Shown here piece by piece: positions 25,069-34,800 of a DNA stretch of 64,000 nucleotides. The notes below the pieces were generated by a model. It worked only from the letters and a program-made list of their open reading frames with translations, did no database searches and was not told the DNA's origin. A program made the translations under genes and the position numbers. Origin of the DNA: Paludibaculum fermentans. Lineage in GTDB: Bacteria > Acidobacteriota > Terriglobia > Bryobacterales > Bryobacteraceae. Numbering within the stretch: position 1 is the stretch's first letter; each line of letters begins with the position of its first letter. The stretch covers positions 3,968,001 through 4,032,000 of the forward strand of contig NZ_CP063849.1 of assembly GCF_015277775.1 (NCBI RefSeq), in the 5' to 3' direction.

Positions 25069-26691
25069 ATGAAGTTGTCGAGTAGTCTTTGTTTCTGTGC
25101 TTTGGCGGGCCTGGTGGCAGTCCAGGGAGCGCCCGCCGGTCCACGCGTCAAGACGGTGAATGGCGTCGTGGAGGGCATCACCGCGAAGTCCGGGGTCCGC
25201 ATGTTCCGGGCGGTTCCGTTTGCCACCCCGCCGGTGGGTGAGTTGCGCTGGAAGGCGCCGCAGCCTCCGAAGAACTGGCAGGGCGTGCGCCCGGCGGTGG
25301 AGTTCGCCGCGAGTTGCATGCAGCGGCCCATCTTCGGGGACATGGAGTTTCGCGGCAAAGGCACAAGCGAAGACTGCCTGTATCTGAACGTGTGGACGCC
25401 GGCCAGGACGGCAGCGGAGAAGCTGCCGGTGCTGGTGTACTTCTTCGGTGGCGGACTGATGGCTGGCGACGGGTCAGAGTATCGCTATGACGGCGAGAGC
25501 ATGGCGACGAAGGGCATTGTCTCGGTCACCATCAACTACCGCCTCTCCGTGTTCGGATTCCTGGCGCATCCCGAGTTGACGGCGGAGGCGGCCTATCACT
25601 CGTCGGGCAACTACGGCTTCCTGGATCAGAATGCGGCCCTGCAGTGGGTGCAGGCGAATATTGCGGCTTTTGGCGGAGATCCGAAGCGGGTCACGATTGC
25701 GGGCCAGTCGGCCGGATCGCGCTCAGTGAGCGTGCAACTGCTCTCTCCTTTGTCGAAGGGCTTGTTCGCGGGCGCCATTCTGGAGAGCGGCAGCATGGTC
25801 AGCGGCACGAAGCCGCTGTCCTTGGCGGATGCCGAGAAGCGCGGAATGGAGTTCATGGCCGCGGCCGGCGCGCAGTCGTTGAAGGATCTGCGCGCGATCC
25901 CCGGGGAGAAGGTGCTGGCGATGACCGCGCAGCCGGCCTGGACGCGATTCGAGGCCATCGCGGATGGCTATCAGGTGGCGGCGAAGGACCTGATCGAATG
26001 TGCGGACAAGGGGGAACTGTCTCGGGTGCCACTGCTGCTGGGTTGGGTGACGGAAGACCGGAACGCGCAGTCCTTGCTGGGCGAGAATCCGGCGACACCT
26101 GAGGGGTATACTGCGGCGGTCCGCAAGCTGTTCGGCGCGGATGCCGACCGCGTGCTGGCCCTGTATCCGGCGGGACAGACAGCGGACCAGGTACTGGATG
26201 CGGCACAGACGCTGGCAACGGACCGGGGCATGGGCTACAACATGTGGCGGCTGGCAGAGGGTCACCGGCAGTCGAGCGGACAACCGGTGTTCCGATTCCT
26301 CTACGGACGGCCGAGGCCCAAGTTCCTGGGGCGGGCCGACCAGTTGCCGGGCACCGCGGGTGGAATCATCACGAACGCCGCGGCAGCTTCTTCCGTTCCG
26401 AAGTGGCGCGGCGCAGTGCACTCGGCCGAGATCGAGTATGCGTTGGGCAATCTGGCCACGAACAAGCACTATGCCTGGGAGCTGGCCGACTACAAGCTGT
26501 CAGAGGTGATGGAAGGCTACTTTGCGAACTTCATCAAGACGGGCGATCCCAATGGCGCCGGACTGCCGAAGTGGCCGGCTTACGCGCCTGGCTCGGGTTT
26601 CCAGATCATGAGCCTGAATGCGGAGTCCGGCGCGGTGCCCGAGGCGCGGCAGCGGTATCAGTTGCTGGACGCGATCCTGCACGCCAAGTAG
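25069..26691 (+). CDS. Secreted type-B carboxylesterase
   Basis: The protein has 540 residues from the ATG at 25069 (GGAG 10 bases upstream); the frame is open further upstream, but the signal peptide MKLSSSLCFCALAGLVAVQG begins here. The carboxylesterase/para-nitrobenzyl esterase fold is shown by EDCLYLNVWTP, the oxyanion segment YFFGGGLMAGDGS and the nucleophile S214 in GQSAGS (the usual form is GESAGG, so the residue before Ser is changed). The catalytic His is likely in GAVHSAEIEYALG. The substrate is probably an ester in plant or microbial material. Confidence 0.88.
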   Translation: MKLSSSLCFCALAGLVAVQGAPAGPRVKTVNGVVEGITAKSGVRMFRAVPFATPPVGELRWKAPQPPKNWQGVRPAVEFAASCMQRPIFGDMEFRGKGTSEDCLYLNVWTPARTAAEKLPVLVYFFGGGLMAGDGSEYRYDGESMATKGIVSVTINYRLSVFGFLAHPELTAEAAYHSSGNYGFLDQNAALQWVQANIAAFGGDPKRVTIAGQSAGSRSVSVQLLSPLSKGLFAGAILESGSMVSGTKPLSLADAEKRGMEFMAAAGAQSLKDLRAIPGEKVLAMTAQPAWTRFEAIADGYQVAAKDLIECADKGELSRVPLLLGWVTEDRNAQSLLGENPATPEGYTAAVRKLFGADADRVLALYPAGQTADQVLDAAQTLATDRGMGYNMWRLAEGHRQSSGQPVFRFLYGRPRPKFLGRADQLPGTAGGIITNAAAASSVPKWRGAVHSAEIEYALGNLATNKHYAWELADYKLSEVMEGYFANFIKTGDPNGAGLPKWPAYAPGSGFQIMSLNAESGAVPEARQRYQLLDAILHAK

Positions 26692-26704
26692 GGACGGCTG
26701 CGGC

Positions 26705-29281
26705 TCAGTTCGCCAAAGTCCAATTGGTTACCACGGCGGTGCTGCCGTCTGAGTAAGTGATGGTTCCCGAGCCTGACTGATCGAGCGCACCGGTTGCCAA
26801 TACCGTACCCGAACTCATCTGGATGATGGATAGCGTCAGGTTGCGGACCGTATTGCTGACAACGGAGATCTGGAATTTCTGATCGTTGGCCGAGTCAGTG
26901 AGTGTCCAGGCGGTGGGCGTCGGCGGAAAGAGATTGAACCCGGCGGCGCCGCCGCTGCTTGTGGTGGTGGAGAATGCGGCGCCTCCCTGGATTGAGAGAG
27001 TGGTGGGCGAAGGGTTGGTGAGGGTGAGGGCTCCCAGCGGCCCAGTGAAGGCGGTGCCGCCACCGGTGAAGGTGATGGGATCGCTGGTCGAGTTGCCGTA
27101 GTTCAGCCGGATAGGGGTGACGGCCCCGATGGAAAGCCCGAGAGTCGGGAAGTCCTGCGCGATGCCGCCAGCACAGTCGCTACTCGCGTCGGCCAGGGAA
27201 CAGTACAATCCCAATTGAACGGGCGTCCGGGCTCCCGTTGCCGGTGTGAACGTGCCCAGGCCATAGACGTTCCATGAGGAGCTGCCGATCTTGGCGGTCT
27301 CGTTGATGACCATGGTCCCGAGAATGCTTCCACCGGGTCCGTAGTACGTGGCGGCCTCCGAGATGACGACCGAGTCACCCAGGACGTTCATAGTGGTGTC
27401 GGCGCCGGTCGACAGATAGGGCTTCGTGCAGTAGGAGTCGTAGTAGATGGTAACCGCATTGGCGCTATTGCCCACCTTGATGCTTCCGCCTCCCTCGAGC
27501 GCCGTGCAGTAGGTGGCCGATTCAGAGATCGCCATGACAATCCGAAGCTGGCTTTGCAGCACGGTGGAGGCCTGTCCAATGGCCAGTCCGGTTTGCGCCA
27601 GCACGTGCTGCGCCACCAGGTCGCCCGCGGCGGCGGCGTGCATGCCTGTGGTGGGGATCGAGGTGAGCGCTAGTCCGTCGAAACGGAGCCCGAGCACGGC
27701 AACGCTGCCGGAGGAGGCCGTAAACTGCGCCGAGCCCCGTTTGCCGGCCATCGCCTCCAGGCCGGGCAGGGATCGCAGCACCGTGGCGCTCTTGTTATTG
27801 GGCGGCAGGACAATCGAAGAAGTGCCCAGAGTATTGCCGCTGTTGTCCCAGAGCGTTACGTCCACATTGGCGCTGGTCGAACTGGGGTTGACCATGGCTA
27901 CGGCTGTCGTCAGGTTCGTCTCATCCCAGGTCAGCGAATTCGCGCCGGCAGCGGCATCGGACAACGGCACCACCGCCTCCTGGTCCGATTGCCCCGGGAC
28001 GCTTTGACGGAAGACACCGTATCCGGATACGCCGCTGGGCAGGGTAAAGGCCGCGAATCCCTGGGCGAGCGCGCCTGAGTTGGGGGCTTCGAGAATGGCC
28101 GTGCCGTGCGCGGGCAGATTCACCTGCACGGTGGAGTTCTGGAGGGATGGCACGATGAGTGGGGCACCCCCATCGGTCATGAAGCGAACGGGAAACGAAA
28201 CAGGCGACTCCGCGGTGTTTGTGAAGTAGAGCGCGGAATACCATCCACCGCCGAAGGCGATTTGCGGCAGCACCAGGGACCGGGTTCCGGAAACCGACGA
28301 GCCCGTGGTGGCGGGGATGGAGGTGAGGGCCAGCCCGTTAAAACGCAGCCCCAGGACAGCAATACTTCCGTTGGAGGTAGTGAAATGCGCCGAACCCCGT
28401 TTGCCGGCCATTCCGCCCAGACCAGGCAGGTTGCGCAGCACGGATGCGAATTTGTTGTGGGGCGGCAGAGTGAAGGCGTAGTTTCCTATCGTGTTGCCGC
28501 CTTCATCCCAGAGGGTAACGACCACAGTGGCGCTGGAGGAACTGGGATTGGCCATGGCTACGGCGGTGGTCAGGTTTGTTTCGTCCCAGGTGAGCATGTT
28601 CGAGTTTGCTCCTGCGTCGGACAGGGGGACGACAGCCTCCTGATCGAGCTGCCCGGTGACGCTTTGGCGAAAGACTCCATAGCCGAAGACACTACTGGGG
28701 AGTGTGAAAGCGGCGTAGCCTTGGACCAGGCTGCCGGAATTGGGCGCTTCGATGACGGCCGTACCGTGTGCCGGAAGATTTACCTGGACGGCTGAGCCGC
28801 CCAGGGCGGGGACGGTGAGCGGCGAGCCCGCGTCACTGATAAAACTAGCGGTGAATGAGACGGGCGACGCGGCGACGTTGGTGAAGTACAGTGCGGAATA
28901 CCAGCCGCCTCCGAAGGCGAACTGTGGCAGGACGGTGGCCGGCGCGGTTGCGGGCACGGGTGTCCCAGGACTCGATGTGCTGGCCGGCGCCACCGTCATG
29001 GGTCCGTCAGGATTGCCAAATGTGCGTGTGTTGAAAGGGCCGAGCCGGTTAGCGCCACTGTGGATCCGGGCCGCCAGGGCGGCAAGCGAACTGCGTGGCG
29101 TCCGGACCGGGCCGGGCACGGTACTGAGTGGCGCTGTCTGCGCCAGGCAGGCGGGAATTAGGGCCAGAAGGGCGGACAGAAGAATCCGGATGGAAACAGA
29201 GCCTTTGATAGGAGGATCGTGCGGTTGGAGGAGCAGGAGCTTCTGGAACGGCAAAACCCGAAGATAATGAGTCGTCGTCAT
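26705..29281 (-). CDS. Secreted protein with two large internal repeats
   Basis: The protein has 858 residues from the ATG at 29281 (GAGG just upstream; two in-frame ATGs further upstream are alternatives). A hydrophobic segment ILLSALLALIPACLAQ ends near residue 48, consistent with export. Two copies of a module of about 210 residues follow, each opening with LPQ-F/I-AFGGGWYSALYFTN and closing with LGLRF-N/D-GLALTSIP; they share Pro/Gly/Ser-rich beta-sheet content. The last 310 residues (from about 549) form an unrelated beta-rich region with a Thr/Ser/Gly-rich stretch. I do not recognise a family with known function; a cell-surface or extracellular binding protein is the best guess. It is convergent with the carboxylesterase gene. 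Confidence 0.7.
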   Translation of the reverse strand: MTTTHYLRVLPFQKLLLLQPHDPPIKGSVSIRILLSALLALIPACLAQTAPLSTVPGPVRTPRSSLAALAARIHSGANRLGPFNTRTFGNPDGPMTVAPASTSSPGTPVPATAPATVLPQFAFGGGWYSALYFTNVAASPVSFTASFISDAGSPLTVPALGGSAVQVNLPAHGTAVIEAPNSGSLVQGYAAFTLPSSVFGYGVFRQSVTGQLDQEAVVPLSDAGANSNMLTWDETNLTTAVAMANPSSSSATVVVTLWDEGGNTIGNYAFTLPPHNKFASVLRNLPGLGGMAGKRGSAHFTTSNGSIAVLGLRFNGLALTSIPATTGSSVSGTRSLVLPQIAFGGGWYSALYFTNTAESPVSFPVRFMTDGGAPLIVPSLQNSTVQVNLPAHGTAILEAPNSGALAQGFAAFTLPSGVSGYGVFRQSVPGQSDQEAVVPLSDAAAGANSLTWDETNLTTAVAMVNPSSTSANVDVTLWDNSGNTLGTSSIVLPPNNKSATVLRSLPGLEAMAGKRGSAQFTASSGSVAVLGLRFDGLALTSIPTTGMHAAAAGDLVAQHVLAQTGLAIGQASTVLQSQLRIVMAISESATYCTALEGGGSIKVGNSANAVTIYYDSYCTKPYLSTGADTTMNVLGDSVVISEAATYYGPGGSILGTMVINETAKIGSSSWNVYGLGTFTPATGARTPVQLGLYCSLADASSDCAGGIAQDFPTLGLSIGAVTPIRLNYGNSTSDPITFTGGGTAFTGPLGALTLTNPSPTTLSIQGGAAFSTTTSSGGAAGFNLFPPTPTAWTLTDSANDQKFQISVVSNTVRNLTLSIIQMSSGTVLATGALDQSGSGTITYSDGSTAVVTNWTLAN
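27655..28944 (-). repeat. Intragenic tandem duplication of about 654 bp
   Basis: The two modules of the secreted protein correspond to about 28944-28315 and 28280-27655. Long stretches of the DNA match, for example around the AFGGGWYSALYFTN codons and the NLTTAVAM segment, which suggests a fairly recent duplication or ongoing gene conversion. The offset of about 654 bp between equivalent codons is constant across the unit, apart from small indels. Confidence 0.7.
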
Positions 29282-29418
29282 GCACCTCATAACCAGGGAA
29301 GCGGCACCCGGCGGCAAAAGAACTCATCCGGGTGTGGAATGCCGGAGCGGCCGCGCTCTATCTTTCGGATTCTCACCCTCACTCGGGCTGATGTGAAGGC
29401 CTGCTCCCGATTCAGCCA

Positions 29419-29441
29419 CCTGGCGCCGGCCTTCCGCCAGG
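29419..29441 (-). terminator. Stem-loop downstream of the beta-propeller gene
   Basis: CCTGGCG (29419-29425) and CGCCAGG (29435-29441) form a 7-bp stem with a 9-base loop, 39 bases past the stop codon of the minus-strand gene at 29480. There is no T tract. No gene is evident in the rest of 29282-29479. Confidence 0.3.
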
Positions 29442-29479
29442 CGCGGTGAATGTGGCCGTCCACTTAGTTCAGAGGGGAG

Positions 29480-31723
29480 TTAGTGGAAGGGCTCGACCAG
29501 AAATAAATCGCTAGCCACGGGGTCGGCCAACGAGATAAAGATGGATGCCCCATCCGGTGCGACAGCAAGACCGGCGTCACCGACCAGAGGCCGATTGGGC
29601 AGGTTGGCGAGGATGGTCTCCCGCCGGGTAACCAGATCGAAGGCGCGGAGCGAATAAGGCGGCTGGACGCCGGCAAAGAAAATGGTGTCGTTGTGGAGTC
29701 GCCAGTTGCCCCACATGCCTGCATCGAGGCCTTCAAACACGGTTTCCTCGGTCCCACCGTTCACAGGCAGGCGCCAGATGGCGCGGCCGCCACGATCCTT
29801 TGTGTAGTAGATCCAGCGGCCATCGCTGGACTCCCAGGCTCCGAAACCGCCTGCCTGGGTCACCTGGACCGCGGTGCCCCCGATGAACGGGCGCTTCCAG
29901 ATCTGCCAGGTGCCATTGGTGTTGGCCGAGTAGTAAATCGTGCGGCCGTCGCGGGACCAACTGGGGACCACCTCGTCGTAGTTCTCGCTGGTGAAGCGGC
30001 GCAGCTTGCCATTGTCCACATTCACGATGAAAATGTCCGAGTTGTCGCCGGTGCGGGAGTCGAGGGCAAGGGAGTGCCCGTCGGGAGACCAGCGGGGGCA
30101 GCCGGTGAGGGTACGGCCAAATTGGGTGAGGCGGCGCGGGGCCGTGCCGTGGATATCGGAGACCCAGATTTCGTCGGTACCGCTGCGGTCGCTGCGGAAG
30201 GCAATGCGGCGGCCATCTGGTGCAATGTCCGGGCTGACATCGGTGAGCGTGGAGGACAACACCAGCTCGGATTTTCCCGCCGGCAGAGGTTGCCGCCAGA
30301 CACGAATTGTCTGGCGAGGACTCGCAAAGACCAGACGGCCGCCTGCACGGGCGATGCGGGGATGGCGAGCGGTGATGGTGCCGTCGGTGAGACGCCTGGG
30401 CTCTCCGCCGGCGGCGGGAATGCGCCACAGGCTGCGTTGCCGGGCAAAGACCAACGCGCTGCCATCCGCTGTCCAGGCGTGTCCCATCAGGGGGCGAGAA
30501 CCGGTGGTGAGGCGGGTGATGCGTCCCGATGCCAGGTCGAGGAGGCTGAGTTGGTCGACGCCGTGGCTGAGCGCTTCACGGAAGGCGATAGTGCGGCCGT
30601 CCGGGGAGAAAGCCGGATCGTAGTGGCCGAGGATCCGCTCCGGGCTGGTGGTGATGCGGGTGATCGCCCCATTGGAGGTAGAGATCAGGACCAAGTCCCG
30701 TCGGTTCGTGGCGGCGATTGACTTGCCGTCCGGTGACCAGTCGATCAGGACCGAAGGGCCGACAGGGCTGGGGGCTGATTCGATGACTGCCCGGCGGACT
30801 ATGTCACGGGTGGCCAGATCCATGACGAAAATACCAAGATGGTCAATACCGAGGGGTCGAAGGAAGGCGATCTCGCGGCCGCCGGGCGACCAGACAGGGC
30901 TCGATACCTCACCTTCCGCGTCCTTGGTGAGCAGCACTGGGGTGAAGCTGCCGACCGTCTGAACATAGATGTTACGGCGACCGCTTTCTGAACCGTTCCA
31001 CAGGAACGCCACCTTGGTGCCGTCGGGAGAGAAGGCGGGCTGCAGTTCGGCTCCGGGCAGGCTCGTAAAGTTGTGGAATTCTAGAGGCGGGGGCCCGGGG
31101 CGCGAGGTGGCGATCTTCCACACCGCGGCAATCAGGACGGCAACGGCGACCAGGGCCAGGACGATCATCCGATGCGTGATCATCGACCGCGCGGTGGACT
31201 GGGCCGGCAGGGGGGCGGACGAAGGTCGAGGCGATGGCAAATCCGGCGTTTCAGGTCTAGATTCCTGAAGCGAGTTGGAACCGTTTCGGCGTTTCGGAGC
31301 TGGAATCCCGCTTTTTGTGTCAAGCATGACCGGAGCGGAGGGGCTCCGCGTTCTCCGGACGGCCTCGATGGATGTTACATAGCCGCCTTTGGGTAGGTTA
31401 ATGAGGATGGGATCGTCCTTACCCTCCCCTGCATAGTACGCGGCGAGCTTCTCACGGAGGCGGCGGGCCTCAATCCGGACGATTGGATCCGCTTTCGGAT
31501 CGTATGTGGCCGGGCGGTCAAACACGGCGCCACCGATCACACTCTCCTTCAGTTGCCCAAGGTCTTGAGCGAGCGAGTGTTCGACGGCATAGGACAGGAA
31601 ACGGCGCATTCGCTCGGACTTGGCGAAGCCGTCGCTGGCCAGGATTTTCTGAAGTTCCTCGAGGGCGGCGTTTCTGACGTTGAAACCATCGTCCGGAGAG
31701 GCCTCGGGACGAGTTACTTGCAT
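29480..31723 (-). CDS. Membrane-anchored winged-helix protein with periplasmic TolB-like beta-propeller
   Basis: The protein has 747 residues. Residues 15-120 resemble a winged-helix DNA-binding domain: FDRPATYDPKADPIVRIEARRLREKL looks like the recognition helix region and ILINLPKGGYV like the wing. A Pro/Ser linker leads to one transmembrane helix (about 188-207). The remaining 530 residues are PD40/WD40-like blades with repeated FSPDG, WSPDG and D-I-W/F-V signatures, as in TolB-type propellers. The design, cytoplasmic DNA binding joined to a periplasmic sensor, is CadC-like. It is divergent from a TonB-dependent receptor, which may be its target. The DNA-binding role is inferred. Confidence 0.75.
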   Translation of the reverse strand: MQVTRPEASPDDGFNVRNAALEELQKILASDGFAKSERMRRFLSYAVEHSLAQDLGQLKESVIGGAVFDRPATYDPKADPIVRIEARRLREKLAAYYAGEGKDDPILINLPKGGYVTSIEAVRRTRSPSAPVMLDTKSGIPAPKRRNGSNSLQESRPETPDLPSPRPSSAPLPAQSTARSMITHRMIVLALVAVAVLIAAVWKIATSRPGPPPLEFHNFTSLPGAELQPAFSPDGTKVAFLWNGSESGRRNIYVQTVGSFTPVLLTKDAEGEVSSPVWSPGGREIAFLRPLGIDHLGIFVMDLATRDIVRRAVIESAPSPVGPSVLIDWSPDGKSIAATNRRDLVLISTSNGAITRITTSPERILGHYDPAFSPDGRTIAFREALSHGVDQLSLLDLASGRITRLTTGSRPLMGHAWTADGSALVFARQRSLWRIPAAGGEPRRLTDGTITARHPRIARAGGRLVFASPRQTIRVWRQPLPAGKSELVLSSTLTDVSPDIAPDGRRIAFRSDRSGTDEIWVSDIHGTAPRRLTQFGRTLTGCPRWSPDGHSLALDSRTGDNSDIFIVNVDNGKLRRFTSENYDEVVPSWSRDGRTIYYSANTNGTWQIWKRPFIGGTAVQVTQAGGFGAWESSDGRWIYYTKDRGGRAIWRLPVNGGTEETVFEGLDAGMWGNWRLHNDTIFFAGVQPPYSLRAFDLVTRRETILANLPNRPLVGDAGLAVAPDGASIFISLADPVASDLFLVEPFH

Positions 31724-31785
31724 TTGCTTACCCCGTCATTACTGCGGGATTACTCCCTGTTTATCGTGTTTCTTTCTACAATTTT

Positions 31786-31867
31786 ATCAGTTTGCACGGG
31801 GGTCGCGCTTGGATCGGTGGCGCCGTGTCCGGCACCGCGTTTCACCGTTGACGCGATCAGTTTGCAC
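31786..31867. promoter_or_regulatory. 12-bp direct repeat in the receptor/regulator intergenic region
   Basis: ATCAGTTTGCAC occurs at 31786-31797 and again at 31856-31867, exactly 70 bases apart, between the divergent beta-propeller regulator and the TonB receptor. The second copy is 27 bases before the receptor start codon. The pair is a good operator candidate for the membrane-anchored winged-helix protein next door, but no binding data can be read from sequence. Confidence 0.5.
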
Positions 31868-31893
31868 AACTCCAATTTCCAATGGAGACCTTC

Positions 31894-34800
31894 ATGTCTA
31901 TTTTCCGTACAGGACAGTTGCGCCGAGCCTGGTTGCTCGCCGCCACGTTTGCCCTGTCCTCAGCAATCCTACTCGGACAATCGGATAATGCCAGCGTTTC
32001 GGGCTTTGTCAGAGACTCAACTGGCGCTTCCATCCCCGCAGTCCGAGTTGTTCTCACCAACACAGCCACGGGCGCTGAACGCGAAACCAAGACGGGTGAC
32101 AACGGGTATTACATCTTCACGCCTGTTCCATCCGGAGTGTATACGGTCTCAGCCGAAGCGACAGGCTTCAAGAAGACCAACAAAACAAAGAACAAGATCG
32201 ACTCCAACATGGCGGCGGGCATCGACTTGACGCTGGAAGTTGGCGATCTGAGCCAGTCGGTGGAAGTTACGGCCTCCGCCACCCGAATCCAGACCGACAC
32301 GGCCGCTTTGGGCCGCGTGGTGGATCGGGCGCAGTTTGAATCCATTCAGGTGACGGGCCGCAACCCGATGTACCTGGCGCTGCTGAAGCCGGGCGTGACC
32401 GGCCAGTCGGTGACCGGCGGCGGGTTCGGCATGGCGAACATCGCCAATATCAACGGCACACGCTCCTCCGACAGCACCGTGACCACGGACGGCGCGGTGG
32501 GCCTGCGTACGCGAGGTGCTGACGGTACGGCGATCGGCGCGGCGGACATGGACGCAGTGGCTGAAATCCAGATCCTTACGTCAGCTTTCCCGGCTGAGTA
32601 TGGACGGTCGATCGGCGGCCAGGTGCGTATTATCACGCGCAGCGGCGGCCAGCAGTTCCATGGGTCCTTGTATGAGTATTTCCGGAACTCGGCGCTGAAT
32701 GCGAATACCTGGGACCGGAACCGCAACTCGAACTCGAGCATCAGCGGCGGCCCGTCGCCGTTCCGCTACAACCAGTTCGGTTACAACGTCAACGGACCGG
32801 TTTACCTTCCGGGCAAGTGGAACACGGACAAGAGCAAGTTGTTCTTCCTGTTCAGCCAGGAGTATGTCCGCCAGCGCAGCACGGCCAGCACGACGCAGAC
32901 GGTGGCGACTGCGGCGATGCGCAACGGGGACTTCAGCGAACTGTTGAACCCGGCCAACACGTTCTATACGGGCGCGCGGACGATCAACGATCCGACAACG
33001 AACAGCCCGTTTGCCGGCAACCTCATTCCGAAGTCGCGCCTGAGCGCGAACGGCGTGGGCATCCTCAGCGCTTCTCAGTTGCCGACGCCCGGCTTCCTCA
33101 GCGGCAGCAACAACTACTACTCAGCCACCGGCGCTCCGACGAACCAGCGAAAAGAGACTTACTCCATCGACTACAATCCTTCGAGCAGCCACCAACTGCG
33201 CTTCCGCAGCATGGTGTACAGCTACTGGGACTACTCGCCGTTCGATGGCAGCGGCCACACACCCCGTATCTTTGATCGCCCCAACAAGAGCTTTTCCCTC
33301 AACTACATCTGGACCGTCAGCCCCACGATGGTCAATGAAATGCTGGCAACCACCAGCGTCGACCAGGTGTTCATCGGCATCGACACGAGCACGGGCGTAT
33401 TCGACCGGACGAAGTACGGGATCAACTATCCCTACATCTTCCCGGACCGCAAGGAGATCACGAACAAGATTCCGACGGCGGCGATTGCGGGCTTCACGGG
33501 CATCAACGGCGGGCCGTACCCGGCCAAGTCGGCAGGCCCGATCTACATGCTGTCCGACAACTTCACGATCATCAAGAACACGCACACGATCAAGTTCGGC
33601 GGCCTGTACGAGCGCGCCGGGCAGAACGACTTCGACCAGATCAACGTGACGGGCGTTCCCGGCGGCACGAACAACCAGAACGGCCGCTTCGAGTTCAACG
33701 ACGGCTCATTCACGGGCCTCGCGGTCGCGAATGCAGCGATGGGTTTGTTCAGCAACTACGCGGAATTGGGCGCACGGCCCTACACTCCGTACCGTTCGCA
33801 CATGTTCGAATGGTTTGCCCAGGATTCCTGGAAGGTTACGGACAAGCTCCGCCTCGAGATCGGCTTGCGGCACAGCATCATCCAGCCCTACTACAGCCAG
33901 TGGCGGAACATGGCAGTCTTTGATCCGGCTTCCTACGACGTCTCGAAGGCAGTGGTGCAGGATCCGAAGACCGGCGCCATTCTCAGCGGCAACTACCTGA
34001 ACGGCATGATCATCCCCGGCGACGGCTGGCCGGATTCGGCCAAGGGCCGTGTGCCGATCGCCACGAGCGGCGAGTATAACTCGCTCTTCAAAGGCAACAA
34101 GGAATACTCAAAGATCCACTATGCTGACTTCCAGCCCCGCCTGGGTATCGCCTACACGGTGACCCCGAAGATGGTGGTACGCGCCGGCGGCGGACGTTTC
34201 TACACCCGCACCGGTGTTAGCGACTCAGTGTTCCTGGGCGCCAATGCCCCGTTCCAGCCGAACGCCTCAGTGGCGAACGGCAGCGTAGACAATCCGGGTG
34301 CGGCCGCGGCCAATGCGCGCCTGCCCCTGTTCGTGACGACACAGGATCCGATCTTCCGCATGCCGAGCGCCTGGAGCTGGAACACTGCGGTGGAGCGGGA
34401 ACTGCCCTGGGCGACGACGTTGGAAGTTTCCTATGTCGGCCGCCGCGGCATCCATTTGCAGCGTGAACGCAACATCAACCAGCTGATGCCGGGCACCCTG
34501 CAGAACAGCACGGCCTACGTCGATACGCTGCGGCCTTACAAAGGCTATGCAACGATCCGCGTGACCAACAACGAAGCATCGTCCACCTACAACGCCCTGC
34601 AGGTCAGCGTGAACCGCCGGTTCAGCAAGGGCCTGAGCTATGGCCTGGCCTACACCTACGGCAAGTCGACCGACGACGCCTCAGGCAGCCGCACCATTCT
34701 GCCGAACGCCTACGATGCGAGCACCTTCTGGGGTCCGTCGGACTTCGACGTCCGCCAGATGCTGGTGGTCAACTTCATCTACGAACTGCCGGTTTTCCGC

